Below, one piece after another: positions 8,542-17,536 of a stretch of DNA of 64,000 nucleotides. The position numbers and the translations under genes were made by a program. Numbering within the stretch: position 1 is the stretch's first letter; each line of letters begins with the position of its first letter. A model generated the notes under the pieces. It was not told the origin of the DNA and searched no databases. It saw only the letters and a program-made list of their open reading frames with translations. Source of the stretch: Butyricimonas sp. Marseille-P3923 (lineage in GTDB: Bacteria; Bacteroidota; Bacteroidia; Bacteroidales; Marinifilaceae); the NCBI RefSeq assembly GCF_900184685.1, contig NZ_FXXL01000005.1, positions 521,083 to 585,082 of the forward strand, written 5' to 3'.

Positions 8542-10302
8542 TTATTTCTTTTTTCTCTCGTCAATAATCCCCTTCACCTCAGCCTCATACTTCTTGAAGG
8601 CATCGGATTGGAATTCGGAATAGTTCATCTGCTTGAATCCATTAATGATCCGTTTAAAGTAAGGATTAACCTCCTCGAACGTATCAAAATTAAACTCGGA
8701 GCGAACCACACCCAACACCATTTCCAACATATACTTCTGGCGCTCCATTGAAGTAGAGCCGTCAATGTTGTCAAAAGCATCCTGCTGCAAGATCACGAAG
8801 TCAATCAACTCGGATTTCCAGTATACCACGTGATATTCCAATGGCACACCGTCATCTCCCAAAATGTCGATCTGTTCGGCTGTCTCCCGTCCCCGTACCA
8901 AAATATTACGGGCCTCATTCACTCCGTCGATCCACGTGTCGGAAATATTCTTCTTGGCAAACTCCACGAACTCCGGGTATTCCAGATACTTGGAATAAGA
9001 CTCCAACGTATCGATAGCCGGGTAACGTTTAGCATCGGCACGAGCCTGCGACAGAGCATAGAAACAACGAGCCACCTTCTTCGTGGACTCCGTCACCGGC
9101 TCTTTCAAGTTACCACCGGCGGGCGACACCGTACCGATAAAGGTCACGGAACCCGTCTTACCGTTATTCAAGTACACCATCCCGGCACGAGCGTAGAAGT
9201 TAGAAATAATTGCTGACAAGTCCATCGGGAAAGCATCCTGTCCCGGCAACTCCTCCATACGGTTGGACATCTCACGCAAAGCCTGAGCCCAACGGGAAGT
9301 AGAGTCGGCAAGCAACAACACCTTCATACCCATGGAACGGTAATACTCCCCGATCGTCATTGCCGTGTAAACAGAAGCCTCACGGGCAGCAACGGGCATA
9401 TTCGAGGTATTAGCGATAATTGTCGTTCTCTCGTACAACTTACGACCGGAACGGGGGTCTTCCAGTTCGGGGAACTCCGTGAAGATTTCCACCACCTCGT
9501 TCGCACGCTCGCCACAGGCAGCCATGATAATAATATCGGCATCGGCAAAACGCGAAAGAGCATGTTGTAACACGGTCTTTCCCGTACCGAACGGACCGGG
9601 AATAAATCCGGTACCACCCTCCAGAATCGGGTTCATCGTGTCGATAACACGTACTCCCGTCTCCATCTGACGTGACGGACGCGGCTTATCCACGTAATTA
9701 CGGATAGCCACCTTCACCGGCCATTTTTGTATCATACTCACGGGCACCTCTTTGCCAGCCTCGTCTTTCAACACAGCTATCGTGTCCATGATCGTGTACT
9801 CCCCGGCACCCACGATAGATGCCACGGTAAACTCGCCCTTCAGTTTGAAAGGCACCATTATCTTGTGATCCAACCAGTTCTCTTTCACGTTACCCAACCA
9901 GTCGGCAGCCTTCACCTTATCACCGACTTTTGCCAATGGGGTAAAACTCCATTTCTTATCTGCCTCCAACGGGTTCGTGTACTCACCACGTTTCAAGAAT
10001 ACCCCGGTCATCTTGTCCAAATCGTTCTGAAGACCGTCAAAATTCTTGGATAGCAAGCCCGGTCCCAATGTTACCTCCAACATGTGGTCCTCAAACTCCA
10101 CTAAAGAACCGGGCTTCAATCCCCGGGTACTTTCAAAAACCTGCACATAAGCAATATCCCCAACCACCTTGATGACCTCCGCCATTAACCGCTCGTCCCC
10201 GAGCCGGATAAAACAGATCTCGTTCTGGGATACCGGTCCCTCGGTGCGCACAAGTACAAGATTGGAAATAATACTATGAACTTTTCCTTGTGTTTTATTC
10301 AT
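8542..10302 (-). CDS. ntpA: V-type ATP synthase subunit A (catalytic)
   Basis: The catalytic 586-residue subunit. The P-loop GPFGTGKT is at residues 236-243; the bulge domain typical of A subunits (about 110-190) is present, as are DSTSRWAQALRE and the helical C-terminal domain. It hydrolyses or makes ATP in the A3B3 head, driving or driven by the ion-pumping ring. Codon use and gene order are like its neighbours. Confidence 0.96.
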   Translation of the reverse strand: MNKTQGKVHSIISNLVLVRTEGPVSQNEICFIRLGDERLMAEVIKVVGDIAYVQVFESTRGLKPGSLVEFEDHMLEVTLGPGLLSKNFDGLQNDLDKMTGVFLKRGEYTNPLEADKKWSFTPLAKVGDKVKAADWLGNVKENWLDHKIMVPFKLKGEFTVASIVGAGEYTIMDTIAVLKDEAGKEVPVSMIQKWPVKVAIRNYVDKPRPSRQMETGVRVIDTMNPILEGGTGFIPGPFGTGKTVLQHALSRFADADIIIMAACGERANEVVEIFTEFPELEDPRSGRKLYERTTIIANTSNMPVAAREASVYTAMTIGEYYRSMGMKVLLLADSTSRWAQALREMSNRMEELPGQDAFPMDLSAIISNFYARAGMVYLNNGKTGSVTFIGTVSPAGGNLKEPVTESTKKVARCFYALSQARADAKRYPAIDTLESYSKYLEYPEFVEFAKKNISDTWIDGVNEARNILVRGRETAEQIDILGDDGVPLEYHVVYWKSELIDFVILQQDAFDNIDGSTSMERQKYMLEMVLGVVRSEFNFDTFEEVNPYFKRIINGFKQMNYSEFQSDAFKKYEAEVKGIIDERKKK

Positions 10303-10323
10303 CTCTTAATTTTAAATTTTAAA

Positions 10324-11160
10324 TCACTTAAATTCTTCCGCGAACTCAAAACTCCGTCTAAACTTATCGACTACCTCCATGAATACCTTTCGCCCCGACT
10401 CGGAGCTCATCTTGCTCCACCTCTCGACGATCATCAGCTCAAGCATAAAACTCAAAACCTTTTCCATGGAAAAATACTCGTACACGACAGCCCCCTCAAT
10501 GTAATCCCAATGAAGCAAATCCAATCCCCGTTCCCGTTCCACGAGATTAGGGTTATTCATCAGCGACATCACCTTCTCCGCGTAAGGATATTCCATACTC
10601 AAACCGAAATCTTTCGAGTTCGAAGTCCTCAGCGCCTTGGAAACCGCATTATTACCAATAATCTCCGGGGCAACTTCCTTACCGTATTTCCGACAAGTAA
10701 AAGCGACTACCAAATTCTTAATATTCATCGAGAATTCCGCGTACTTTCTGACAAACTTGTTTCCACAATTCATCATATAATCGTAATACATCCAACTCAA
10801 CACGTTCTCGGGCGAAGTCTCGTATTTAAGATGTTCCCCTTTGAAATCGGCAATAAATTGATTCAGGTAAGCAGGTAAAGAATTTTTGGGTTCGGCTATT
10901 TCGTCTTCCAACTGTTGCAACGGGTATACTGTTTCAAGGGCGGTATCGGGTTCCATCTTATTCAGCAAACGAAGGACTTGCTTGTTATCGGCAGGAAGGA
11001 AGAAAAGATTCATCAACTTCACGTCCTCCTTCTTCAAAGCCCCTTGCGCCAACTCCCGAAACCCGTTCACGGACAACGACAATTTCCGATCGTCCAGAAA
11101 GACCTCCGGTAAACCCGCGATTAAACAGTAGTAATTATTCTTTAATATCATCCTTTTCAA
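10324..11160 (-). CDS. DUF2764 protein of the V-ATPase operon (probable C-like subunit)
   Basis: A 278-residue protein that opens with the family's NNYYCLIAGLPEVFLDD. DUF2764 genes sit constantly between subunits E and A in Bacteroidota V-ATPase operons, where other lineages have subunit C (the linker between ring and shaft). No separate C or F gene is visible here, so a C-like role is a reasonable inference from position, helical content and size, not something the sequence proves. Confidence 0.75.
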   Translation of the reverse strand: MKRMILKNNYYCLIAGLPEVFLDDRKLSLSVNGFRELAQGALKKEDVKLMNLFFLPADNKQVLRLLNKMEPDTALETVYPLQQLEDEIAEPKNSLPAYLNQFIADFKGEHLKYETSPENVLSWMYYDYMMNCGNKFVRKYAEFSMNIKNLVVAFTCRKYGKEVAPEIIGNNAVSKALRTSNSKDFGLSMEYPYAEKVMSLMNNPNLVERERGLDLLHWDYIEGAVVYEYFSMEKVLSFMLELMIVERWSKMSSESGRKVFMEVVDKFRRSFEFAEEFK

Positions 11161-11185
11161 ATTTTAGATACTAAAAATCCAATAT

Positions 11186-11800
11186 CTATTTATTTTCTTC
11201 AAAAAGGAGCTTCTTCGTAAAGCCTTTGATATATTGGTTAAAGAAAGCCTCGAACAATTTCTCCGAGAACGCTATCTGGAACCCTCCGTCTTTCGGTTGA
11301 ATCACGAATCCTTCGTCCAAGTTACCCACGTTCACCGTGAGTCCTTTATCCAGCAAATCCTTATATTTTGCCGTTACAAATGACTCGAATTTATCTTTCT
11401 CGTCAGCAGAAAGAAGTACTTCCATATCCAAATTTCCCCCGGCAACATCCCACTTCTTCACGATTGTCATAACCAACTCTTGAATAAAAGCCTTTTCCTC
11501 GAATCCGACCTTGGCAACCTCTCCCGCTACTTCTCCGGCAACAAGATTAGTAATTGCCTGTTTCAATGCAGTGATCGCTTGACGGGCACTCAACGTCATT
11601 TCAGACTCCGCCTTCTTCTTCAAGTTTGCCACATCGGTTTCAGCATCGGCATTCATCTGCTCCGCCTTTGCCTTTGCCTCGGCAACAATCTTTTCGGCCT
11701 CTTGCTTCGCTTGGTTGATGATATTCTCCGCCTCCCGGCGAGCTTTATCAACCCCCTCATCATAAAGCTTCTTGGTCAAAATATCTAATTTATTCTCCAT
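11186..11800 (-). CDS. ntpE: V-type ATP synthase subunit E (peripheral stalk)
   Basis: 204 residues with a long N-terminal amphipathic coiled coil rich in Ala, Glu and Lys (about 15-100) and a compact C-terminal domain, as in peripheral-stalk E subunits. It is the first gene of the operon. Upstream (11801-11939) is AT-rich leader; a clear TAnnTTTG box is not visible. Confidence 0.88.
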   Translation of the reverse strand: MENKLDILTKKLYDEGVDKARREAENIINQAKQEAEKIVAEAKAKAEQMNADAETDVANLKKKAESEMTLSARQAITALKQAITNLVAGEVAGEVAKVGFEEKAFIQELVMTIVKKWDVAGGNLDMEVLLSADEKDKFESFVTAKYKDLLDKGLTVNVGNLDEGFVIQPKDGGFQIAFSEKLFEAFFNQYIKGFTKKLLFEENK

Positions 11801-11929
11801 AGTAAAAAACGTATTATATATATTAATTTATTCTTCTTTCATCCAAACAAATAGAACTCAATAAACATGCCAGTGTTCCAGAAAAACGGCGTCAAGATAT
11901 TAAAAAACCTTCACAAAAACAAATATTTT

Positions 11930-12175
11930 CTCATATTCCCAGGGCGAACGCATCAAAAGGCTTTTCGCCCGGTTCATAAAGTTGAGCTTTCAGCTCATAA
12001 AGTTTATAAAGTTCATAAAGTAACGGGCGTCCTTCGGACAAGGTTTACCGGCAGCTATGCTGCCGTGGACAAAGCGCCCGCTAGGGTCCATAAACCTTAT
12101 GAACTTTATAGACTTTATAAACTTTTAACTAAAAGGGCGAAAAGCGTTTTGACGCATTCGCCCTGCTCGTATTCC
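11930..12175. mobile_element. 226-bp palindromic MITE-like element with probable target duplication
   Basis: Arms at 11940-11970 and 12135-12165 are inverted repeats (28 of 31 bases match, beginning CAGGGCGAA). The interior is also partly self-complementary, with repeats of TTTATAAAGTTCATAAAG and two small hairpins (GTCCTTCGGAC and GGCAGC...GCTGCC). Directly outside the arms are CTCATATTCC (11930-11939) and CTCGTATTCC (12166-12175), a 10-bp direct repeat with one change, as expected of a duplicated target. No transposase is encoded, so it would be non-autonomous. Confidence 0.7.
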
Positions 12176-12262
12176 AACAGCCTGCCAAAAGTACACGAGA
12201 AAAACTTATAAAACGAAAAGCCGCACCATTTAGATGCGACTCTTCACTTGTTTAACTTTTCG

Positions 12263-12436
12263 CTATTTCTCTCGTCGATGCTTACTCCACCGATATTTGC
12301 ACCAAGCCACCACGACTGAACTGATCACTCCTCCCACGATACTCAATATCCCCGCCACTAAATCATTCGCCAACTGTGAGAAAAAGGCATTCAAACTCAA
12401 CGTGAAGAATATTCCGGTAAAAAAATAAATACTCAT
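12263..12436 (-). CDS. Small membrane protein, 57 residues
   Basis: ATG at 12436 to TAG at 12263. The product is largely hydrophobic: a helix at about residues 4-22, a second at about 27-46, and a basic tail (KYRWSKHRREK), which predicts a two-helix hairpin with a cytoplasmic C-terminus. I do not recognise the family. It starts six bases after the stop of the DUF6266 relic, so it may once have been, or still be, part of the same unit. Confidence 0.5.
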   Translation of the reverse strand: MSIYFFTGIFFTLSLNAFFSQLANDLVAGILSIVGGVISSVVVAWCKYRWSKHRREK

Positions 12437-12442
12437 CACGGA

Positions 12443-12688
12443 TCACTCGATAATCAAATATTCACTATCCGATACTTGACTACCATTCTTTGACGTGGCA
12501 AAACAATAGGCCACAACCTTCGAGTTATCCCAACCTTTCGGAAGCGCGAAACTGGAACTGCCACTCTCGCCTCTATTCCTCAACGTGACAATCTTCAGGC
12601 GTTTCAATGCAGTCTCGAACAATACGGCATATACTCTATCATCCACTAACGAGTCAGCGTACTCGTCCTCTGATTCCCAAACAATTTT
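12443..12688 (-). pseudogene. DUF6266 family protein, C-terminal relic
   Basis: The reading frame KIVWES...DDRVYAVLF...SSFALPKGW...VVAYCFATSKNG resembles the C-terminal part of DUF6266 proteins (about 200 residues in Bacteroidota), but a TAA at 12689-12691 and unrelated sequence upstream cut off the N-terminal half. An internal Met at 12646 would give a 67-residue product. Function of the family is unknown. The N-terminal truncation makes a relic more likely than a gene. Confidence 0.55.
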
Positions 12689-12781
12689 TTACTTCTGCCA
12701 TAAGCTCTCGTTTTAATAAATACCAACGTTTACATCTCTCTCGTTTTTCTGAATGCAAAAGTACATCCCCTGCCAAACTCC

Positions 12782-12812
12782 ATCACTACACGCGTGCCCC
12801 GCGTGTAGTGAT
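12782..12812. repeat. Perfect 13-bp hairpin ATCACTACACGCG / CGCGTGTAGTGAT
   Basis: Exact inverted repeat with a five-base loop, followed on the plus strand by TTTATTTTC. It could act as a terminator in the plus direction, but no plus-strand gene lies to its left; the sequence 12647-12886 otherwise holds nothing I can identify. It could equally be a protein-binding palindrome or a repeat-element end. Confidence 0.6.
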
Positions 12813-12886
12813 TTTATTTTCAATGCATTGATTATCAATAGCGATTTTTTTTGAAAAATCCACAAACTAACTCTACCCCACATCAT

Positions 12887-13508
12887 TTAATGCCTCCGGG
12901 CATCCTTCTCATCTTTGGCCTGCTCTATCAAAAACACCAACTGTTTCGAAAACACCGCTACATCCTTCAGTCTTCCAAAAATATCCCGCTTCAGATCCCG
13001 GTAATTCGGAAGTTTCATCCCGAAAACCCGCTCCACCAGCTTGATAATCTCGTCATAACCCATCAACTTTCCCCTCGGCGACCACAACACCTTCGCTAGA
13101 CAAATCCCCAATGCCAATTCCGCCATTTCCATTTTCGGATTTTCCGACTTCCAAATTGCCAGCGGTCCGTCATCCAGATGCCCGGCAAACCATTCCGGTT
13201 TTTCCAATCGCTCCCGTACCAACCGGATCTCGTGCTCCACCCGCATCAATACGGCATGAAGACACAAACTCACCGTGATCTTTTTTTCCAGTCCCGTCAC
13301 AAATTTGATACACCTCGTCCCAAACCTGCAACCGGATACGGATACCTTCCAAACCGCGAGCCACCTCACTATAATCCCGCACCTCCTCACTCCATTTCAC
13401 CAAATCGTTCACGAACTCCAGAACAATCACCTCTATTTGTTCACCCGACATCTCTTGAGCACCTTCTTTTAACCAAGAGAACAACCTCCCTTTCAATAAA
13501 TGTTCCAT
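12887..13508 (-). pseudogene. RteC domain protein, interrupted by a frameshift
   Basis: Two overlapping frames together make one RteC-like protein of about 206 residues. The first frame starts MEHLLKGRLF at 13508; the second supplies the RteC core (AELALGICLAKVLWSPRGK, then FGMKLPNYRDLKRDIFGRLKD) and ends at 12887. Deleting one A from an A7 run (minus strand, around 13286-13292) joins them as ...GTGKKITVSLC. RteC was defined as a regulator of conjugative transposon excision, and RteC-domain proteins are common in Bacteroidota. Either the gene is broken, the run is phase variable, or the base is a sequencing error. Confidence 0.65.
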
Positions 13509-13524
13509 AATCACATTTTTTAAT

Positions 13525-13560
13525 TTATAAAAAAAGCCCCGGGAACTCTTCTCCCGAGGC
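13525..13560 (-). terminator. Rho-independent terminator ending the capsule operon
   Basis: On the minus strand GCCTCGGGA (13560-13552) pairs with TCCCGGGGC (13544-13536; one T-G pair), followed by seven T. It lies about 105 bases after the CpsB stop codon, so it marks the 3' end of the capsule transcript. Confidence 0.8.
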
Positions 13561-13607
13561 ATATCTTCAATCACCGCATCGTCTAACCGGCAATCCCTTT
13601 ACCCATA

Positions 13608-13682
13608 AATCCTTTCATCAATCGTAAATCATGGAACGAACAAGAAATTCCTTCAATCTAAAATTTAAAATCGTAAATTAGT
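13608..13682. repeat. Degenerate copy of the GATTT/AAATC dispersed repeat
   Basis: The stretch contains ATCAATCGTAAATCATGG and later AATTTAAAATCGTAAATTA, the same AAATC-type units as at 6692-7129, 8457-8541 and 44262-44368. The arms are less complete here. It overlaps the end of the phosphatase gene by a few codons. Confidence 0.45.
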
Positions 13683-14375
13683 CAGGTTTTTCGCCTCTCC
13701 CGATCTCAAAAACTTCTCCAAAAGCTCCACTTGCTTGATCGAATGAATATCTCCCGAAACATGATCGATCAAACCTGCCGCTGCCAGAGCCTTCGCCCCG
13801 TGTTGAGCCTCTTTTCCGTAAAATCCGACAAACGATAACAGATTCACCTGCATCCGACATCCCCTGTGCTTCAAATCCTCAGCACGTTCTTCCAAATGCC
13901 CCGCGTAAAACGGGTAACGTTCCGGGTGTGCCAATACCGGCGTGTAGCCCTTGTCCTGCAATCGAAAAACCACCTCCTCGAAAGAAGGCGATGCCGCCAC
14001 GAAACTATGCTCCACCAGCACTTTTCCCCCGTCAAACGAGGCAATATCTCCCTGCTTGATCAAATCTATCATGTACTCCCCGACTTTGTACTCCGCTCCC
14101 GCGTCAGCGTCTATATCAATCCCCTCCTTTGCCAAACACGTTCTCAATGCCTCCAACTTCTCTAAAATCCCACCTCGCGTGTTCAAAGGCGACGGGAAAG
14201 ATATATGAGGGGTAAAAGAAAACCTCTTCACCCCCAGTGCCAACATTTTCTTCACGATCACCACCGAATCCTCCATCTTCCTCACCCCGTCATCCAATCC
14301 CGGCAAGATATGAGAATGCACGTCATGCTCGTAAAAGAAGTATTGTTTATTCTCCCTTCGAAACCAACTCATCAC
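13665..14375 (-). CDS. CpsB/YwqE-type tyrosine-protein phosphatase of the capsule locus
   Basis: 236 residues of the PHP-fold metal-dependent phosphatase family. Metal ligands are visible in HDVHSH (17-22), TPHISFP, LAHPERYPF and SGDIHS near the C-terminus. It removes phosphate from the tyrosine tail of the Wzc-type kinase and so controls polymer length and export. Its ATG overlaps the kinase stop codon (ATGA), which implies translational coupling of kinase and phosphatase. Confidence 0.9.
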   Translation of the reverse strand: MMSWFRRENKQYFFYEHDVHSHILPGLDDGVRKMEDSVVIVKKMLALGVKRFSFTPHISFPSPLNTRGGILEKLEALRTCLAKEGIDIDADAGAEYKVGEYMIDLIKQGDIASFDGGKVLVEHSFVAASPSFEEVVFRLQDKGYTPVLAHPERYPFYAGHLEERAEDLKHRGCRMQVNLLSFVGFYGKEAQHGAKALAAAGLIDHVSGDIHSIKQVELLEKFLRSGEAKNLTNLRF

Positions 14376-16738
14376 TTTGTCGATTTACGTTTTTTCCCCT
14401 TTTTCTCACCGGCATCCTGCCCGTAGCCATAACCATAACCGTAGCCATAACCATAGCCATAACCGTACCCGTAACCACCGGAACGACTCATCTTTATACC
14501 GTTCACCACGATTCCTAAATTCTCCATACGTTTCCCTTTCTCCAGATCGGTAATCACCCGCAATCCCTTCTTGTCAAGCACGTTTGCCCGAACCACGTAA
14601 ACACAGGCATCCGCATACCCGCTCAAGGAGAATCCATCCGCCAGTATCCCCAACGGCGGTGTATCAAGAATAATAACAGAAAAATCTTTTTTCAAGCATT
14701 CCAACAATTCGCCCATCCGGGGACTCGCTATCAACTGTGTCGGGTTCGGCGGTACAGTACCCCCGAATATCACGTGAAGGTTATCATCCACCTTCTCGAT
14801 AATCGAACCCGGGTCATCCACCATCCCTGCCAAGTACGCAGACAGCCCTTTCTTGTTCTCTCTCTTGAAATACTCGTTCAATTTCGGGTTTCGCAAGTCA
14901 CAACCGATCACGATCACTTTCTTACCCGCCTTGGCATAAGCGTTAGCCAGATGTGCGGCAACTAGCGATTTTCCCTCTCTTGGTATAGTGGAAGAAACCA
15001 TGATCACCGGCACTCCCTTTTGCTTGATCAAGTAATTCAAATTTTCCCGAATCAAATGCATCGATTCCGACATCAGGAAATCTTCTTGGGAAACAGACGT
15101 TTTATCCTCGGGTAATTGCGGCAAAGTTCCCAGCAAAGGTGAACTCACAACCTTTTCTACCTCGGAAGCATCTCTCACCTTCGTATCCCACATATCTGCC
15201 ACAAACATAATCCCCACGGGCAAAACGGCACCGATAAACAACCCGAATAATAAAATAAGCATTTTTCTCGGGGCTACCGGATGCTCCCCCGGGTCCGGGT
15301 TCTCGATAATTTTGGCCATCGGCACGTACATCAGCTTGGCGATCTCCGCCTCCTCCCGTTTCTGCATCAGGAACAAGAAAAGATTCTCCTTTAATTCCTG
15401 TTCGCGGGCAATGGAACGGTATTGTTTTTCTTGCGTGGGAACGGATATCAATTTCTCTTCCACCAGTTGACTCTCACGCTCCAGACTCTTAATCTTAATA
15501 TCCAACCCCTTCTCCACATTCGCAATTGCCGAGCGGATACTACTTTTCAATTCCCGGAGCTGCATTTCCAACCCCGTGATAATCGGGTTACTCTCGCGGG
15601 CAGACTGTAATAACTTTCCCCTTCGCAACACCATCTCGTTATACTTACTGATCCCGCTGTTTAATGTCTCGTCCGTAAGCCCGAGCCGTTCCGGCAAAAT
15701 CCTGAACTCCTCACCTTGCCTATCCTCAAGGTAAGAGCGCACGCTCTTTACCACGTCCATTTCCGTCGCCAACTTCAACAACTCCGCATCGGTCACCTTC
15801 TTCTGCTCCATCACCAAAGCCGCATCCGAAGTCAAGTTCGTCAACTGGTTCCTTTTCTTGAACGATTCTGCATCATTCTCTATATCACCCAACTCTTGGT
15901 TGATCACCCGCAAACGCTCATTGATAAACTCCACTGTCTTTTCCGACACGAGTTGTTTATCATCAATCCCGTTTTCATTGTAACGCCGGATCATCGTGTA
16001 AAGAAAATCCATGCCTTTTATCGGGTTCGTTTCTTTCAACGAAACCCCCACCGCACTCGTGTTCTTCTCCAGTAAATTTATCTCCAGCCGCTTGTGGAAA
16101 TCCGTGGCGGCTTTCCCGTAAGATAACAGATCCACGCGTATTTCATCTCCAGCCCGTAACGACGAATCACTTCTCTCCACCGTCATCCGATAATCACCCA
16201 TCGGGATCGCCCGGGAAAACTCCCCCTCGAACATGATATTCCTGTCCGCATCAAGTACCTCAATCCGGTTCATCTCTCTTGCTATCACGTAAAGCGTCGT
16301 ATCTTTAATATTCTCCGGCAAATCAACCAAAACCCGCACGGGAGAGTCCTTATACAACTTCTCGTCCCTCAATACTTTCTCCCGCGTATAATCCACGTTC
16401 AATTCCAGTTCCTTTACCACATCCAGAATCAAATTCTTGGATTTCAATTCCACGATCTCGTTCTCCACCATCATGTTCCCCTGAAACAAACCCAACTCTT
16501 TCAACATCGGGTTCACCCCGACTTCCCCCTTCTTCGAGTCACTAATCATCACCTTCGCCCCCACTTTATACACCGGCGTCGAACTAAAACAAACGTACAA
16601 AGCTATGCCTGCACACAACGGAATACTGATGGCAAACCACCACCAACGAGCCAAAATTTTAAAGAAAAAAGCTCTCAGGTCAAAATACTCTTCTTCTTCT
16701 GCCTGAATCAAATTACTATCTTGGTTGGTCATCTTCAT
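14372..16738 (-). CDS. Wzc-type polysaccharide co-polymerase / tyrosine autokinase
   Basis: A 788-residue inner-membrane protein. It has two transmembrane helices (about 33-52 and 492-512) flanking a periplasmic Wzz/GNVR coiled-coil domain, then a cytoplasmic BY-kinase domain with the Walker A GKS at 589-591 and the Walker A' strand VIVIGCDLRNPKL. The C-terminal tail is nine consecutive Tyr-Gly pairs followed by a Lys-rich end; this is the autophosphorylated cluster. Kinase cycles with the adjacent phosphatase set chain length and couple polymerisation to the Wza exit pore. The tail is encoded by near-identical hexamers (14420-14476). Confidence 0.93.
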   Translation of the reverse strand: MKMTNQDSNLIQAEEEEYFDLRAFFFKILARWWWFAISIPLCAGIALYVCFSSTPVYKVGAKVMISDSKKGEVGVNPMLKELGLFQGNMMVENEIVELKSKNLILDVVKELELNVDYTREKVLRDEKLYKDSPVRVLVDLPENIKDTTLYVIAREMNRIEVLDADRNIMFEGEFSRAIPMGDYRMTVERSDSSLRAGDEIRVDLLSYGKAATDFHKRLEINLLEKNTSAVGVSLKETNPIKGMDFLYTMIRRYNENGIDDKQLVSEKTVEFINERLRVINQELGDIENDAESFKKRNQLTNLTSDAALVMEQKKVTDAELLKLATEMDVVKSVRSYLEDRQGEEFRILPERLGLTDETLNSGISKYNEMVLRRGKLLQSARESNPIITGLEMQLRELKSSIRSAIANVEKGLDIKIKSLERESQLVEEKLISVPTQEKQYRSIAREQELKENLFLFLMQKREEAEIAKLMYVPMAKIIENPDPGEHPVAPRKMLILLFGLFIGAVLPVGIMFVADMWDTKVRDASEVEKVVSSPLLGTLPQLPEDKTSVSQEDFLMSESMHLIRENLNYLIKQKGVPVIMVSSTIPREGKSLVAAHLANAYAKAGKKVIVIGCDLRNPKLNEYFKRENKKGLSAYLAGMVDDPGSIIEKVDDNLHVIFGGTVPPNPTQLIASPRMGELLECLKKDFSVIILDTPPLGILADGFSLSGYADACVYVVRANVLDKKGLRVITDLEKGKRMENLGIVVNGIKMSRSGGYGYGYGYGYGYGYGYGYGQDAGEKKGKKRKSTK
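14420..14476. repeat. Hexanucleotide repeat encoding the Tyr-Gly tail of the kinase
   Basis: Nine copies of a six-base unit (GGTTAT on the minus strand, with third-base variants) encode alternating Gly and Tyr. Gain or loss of a unit keeps the frame and changes the number of phospho-acceptor tyrosines by one. Confidence 0.85.
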
Positions 16739-16756
16739 AAATTAATTCTTCCGAAA

Positions 16757-17527
16757 CTATTTAGTCAAGGTTATAAGTGCCACGATCGTCGATAAACTCG
16801 ACAATATATAAGGCAAGAAAGTACTCACGCTTCCCCCGGCTATACGCCCCTTGTTTGGCTCCACGTAAACCACATCATTCTGTTGCAGGTAGAAAAAGGG
16901 GGAATCTATAAAATCACTCGATGTTAAATCTATCCGTGCGAAGATTTTCTCGCCGCCCTGTTCTCGCATCACCAGCACGTTCTTCCGTTTCCCGTTAATC
17001 TGCAAATCTCCCGCCATACCCAAGGCATCCAACAAAGACACTCGCTCGCTGACCACTTTATAACTACCGGGACTTTTCACCTCTCCCAATATCGTCACCT
17101 TGAAATTCTGGAATTGTATCGTCACGATCGGATTCTTCAAGTAAACAGATAATTTTTCTTTCAACATCTCTGCCAAGTCATTTCGCGAGATTCCCTCCAC
17201 TTTCAATTTCCCGAGTACCGGGAAATCTATTTCTCCGTTCTTGTCCACGAGGTATCCCCTTGGAATCTGTTGTGTCGAAGTCGTGCTTACCTCCCGCCCC
17301 AACCCAATCATCGGCGTGTTAAAGGGTAACGCAGATTCCAGATCATCACACGACACGATGATGGATAACAGATCATCCGTGTGGATCACAGTCTTGTACT
17401 CACTCTCCGCTTTTATCCGTTTATTAACATCCACATCCTGCAAATACACCACTTTCTTGCTCGAGGCACAGGAGGCCAACAATCCCCCGGTCAACAACAA
17501 CACGATCACGTTTTTTATCAAACACAT
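16757..17527 (-). CDS. Wza-type polysaccharide export lipoprotein
   Basis: A 256-residue outer-membrane export protein. It begins with a lipoprotein signal (lipobox LASC, Cys20), followed by a polysaccharide export domain (about 40-135) and a SLBB/soluble ligand-binding domain (about 140-220; TILGEVKSPGSYKV). The hydrophobic C-terminal segment (about 232-254) resembles the membrane-spanning end of Wza homologues. It forms the exit channel for the capsular chain and is followed by the co-polymerase gene 18 bases on. Confidence 0.9.
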   Translation of the reverse strand: MCLIKNVIVLLLTGGLLASCASSKKVVYLQDVDVNKRIKAESEYKTVIHTDDLLSIIVSCDDLESALPFNTPMIGLGREVSTTSTQQIPRGYLVDKNGEIDFPVLGKLKVEGISRNDLAEMLKEKLSVYLKNPIVTIQFQNFKVTILGEVKSPGSYKVVSERVSLLDALGMAGDLQINGKRKNVLVMREQGGEKIFARIDLTSSDFIDSPFFYLQQNDVVYVEPNKGRIAGGSVSTFLPYILSSLSTIVALITLTK

Positions 17528-17536
17528 AGATTTAGA

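Noticed and set aside
9357..9617. Open frames overlapping the V-ATPase genes on both strands
   Set aside because: They are shadows of strongly conserved genes in other frames.
13280..13300. Programmed -1 frameshift at the A7 run in the RteC gene
   Set aside because: The needed shift is +1 (one base skipped); the slippery-site frame is the wrong one for a dnaX-like signal.
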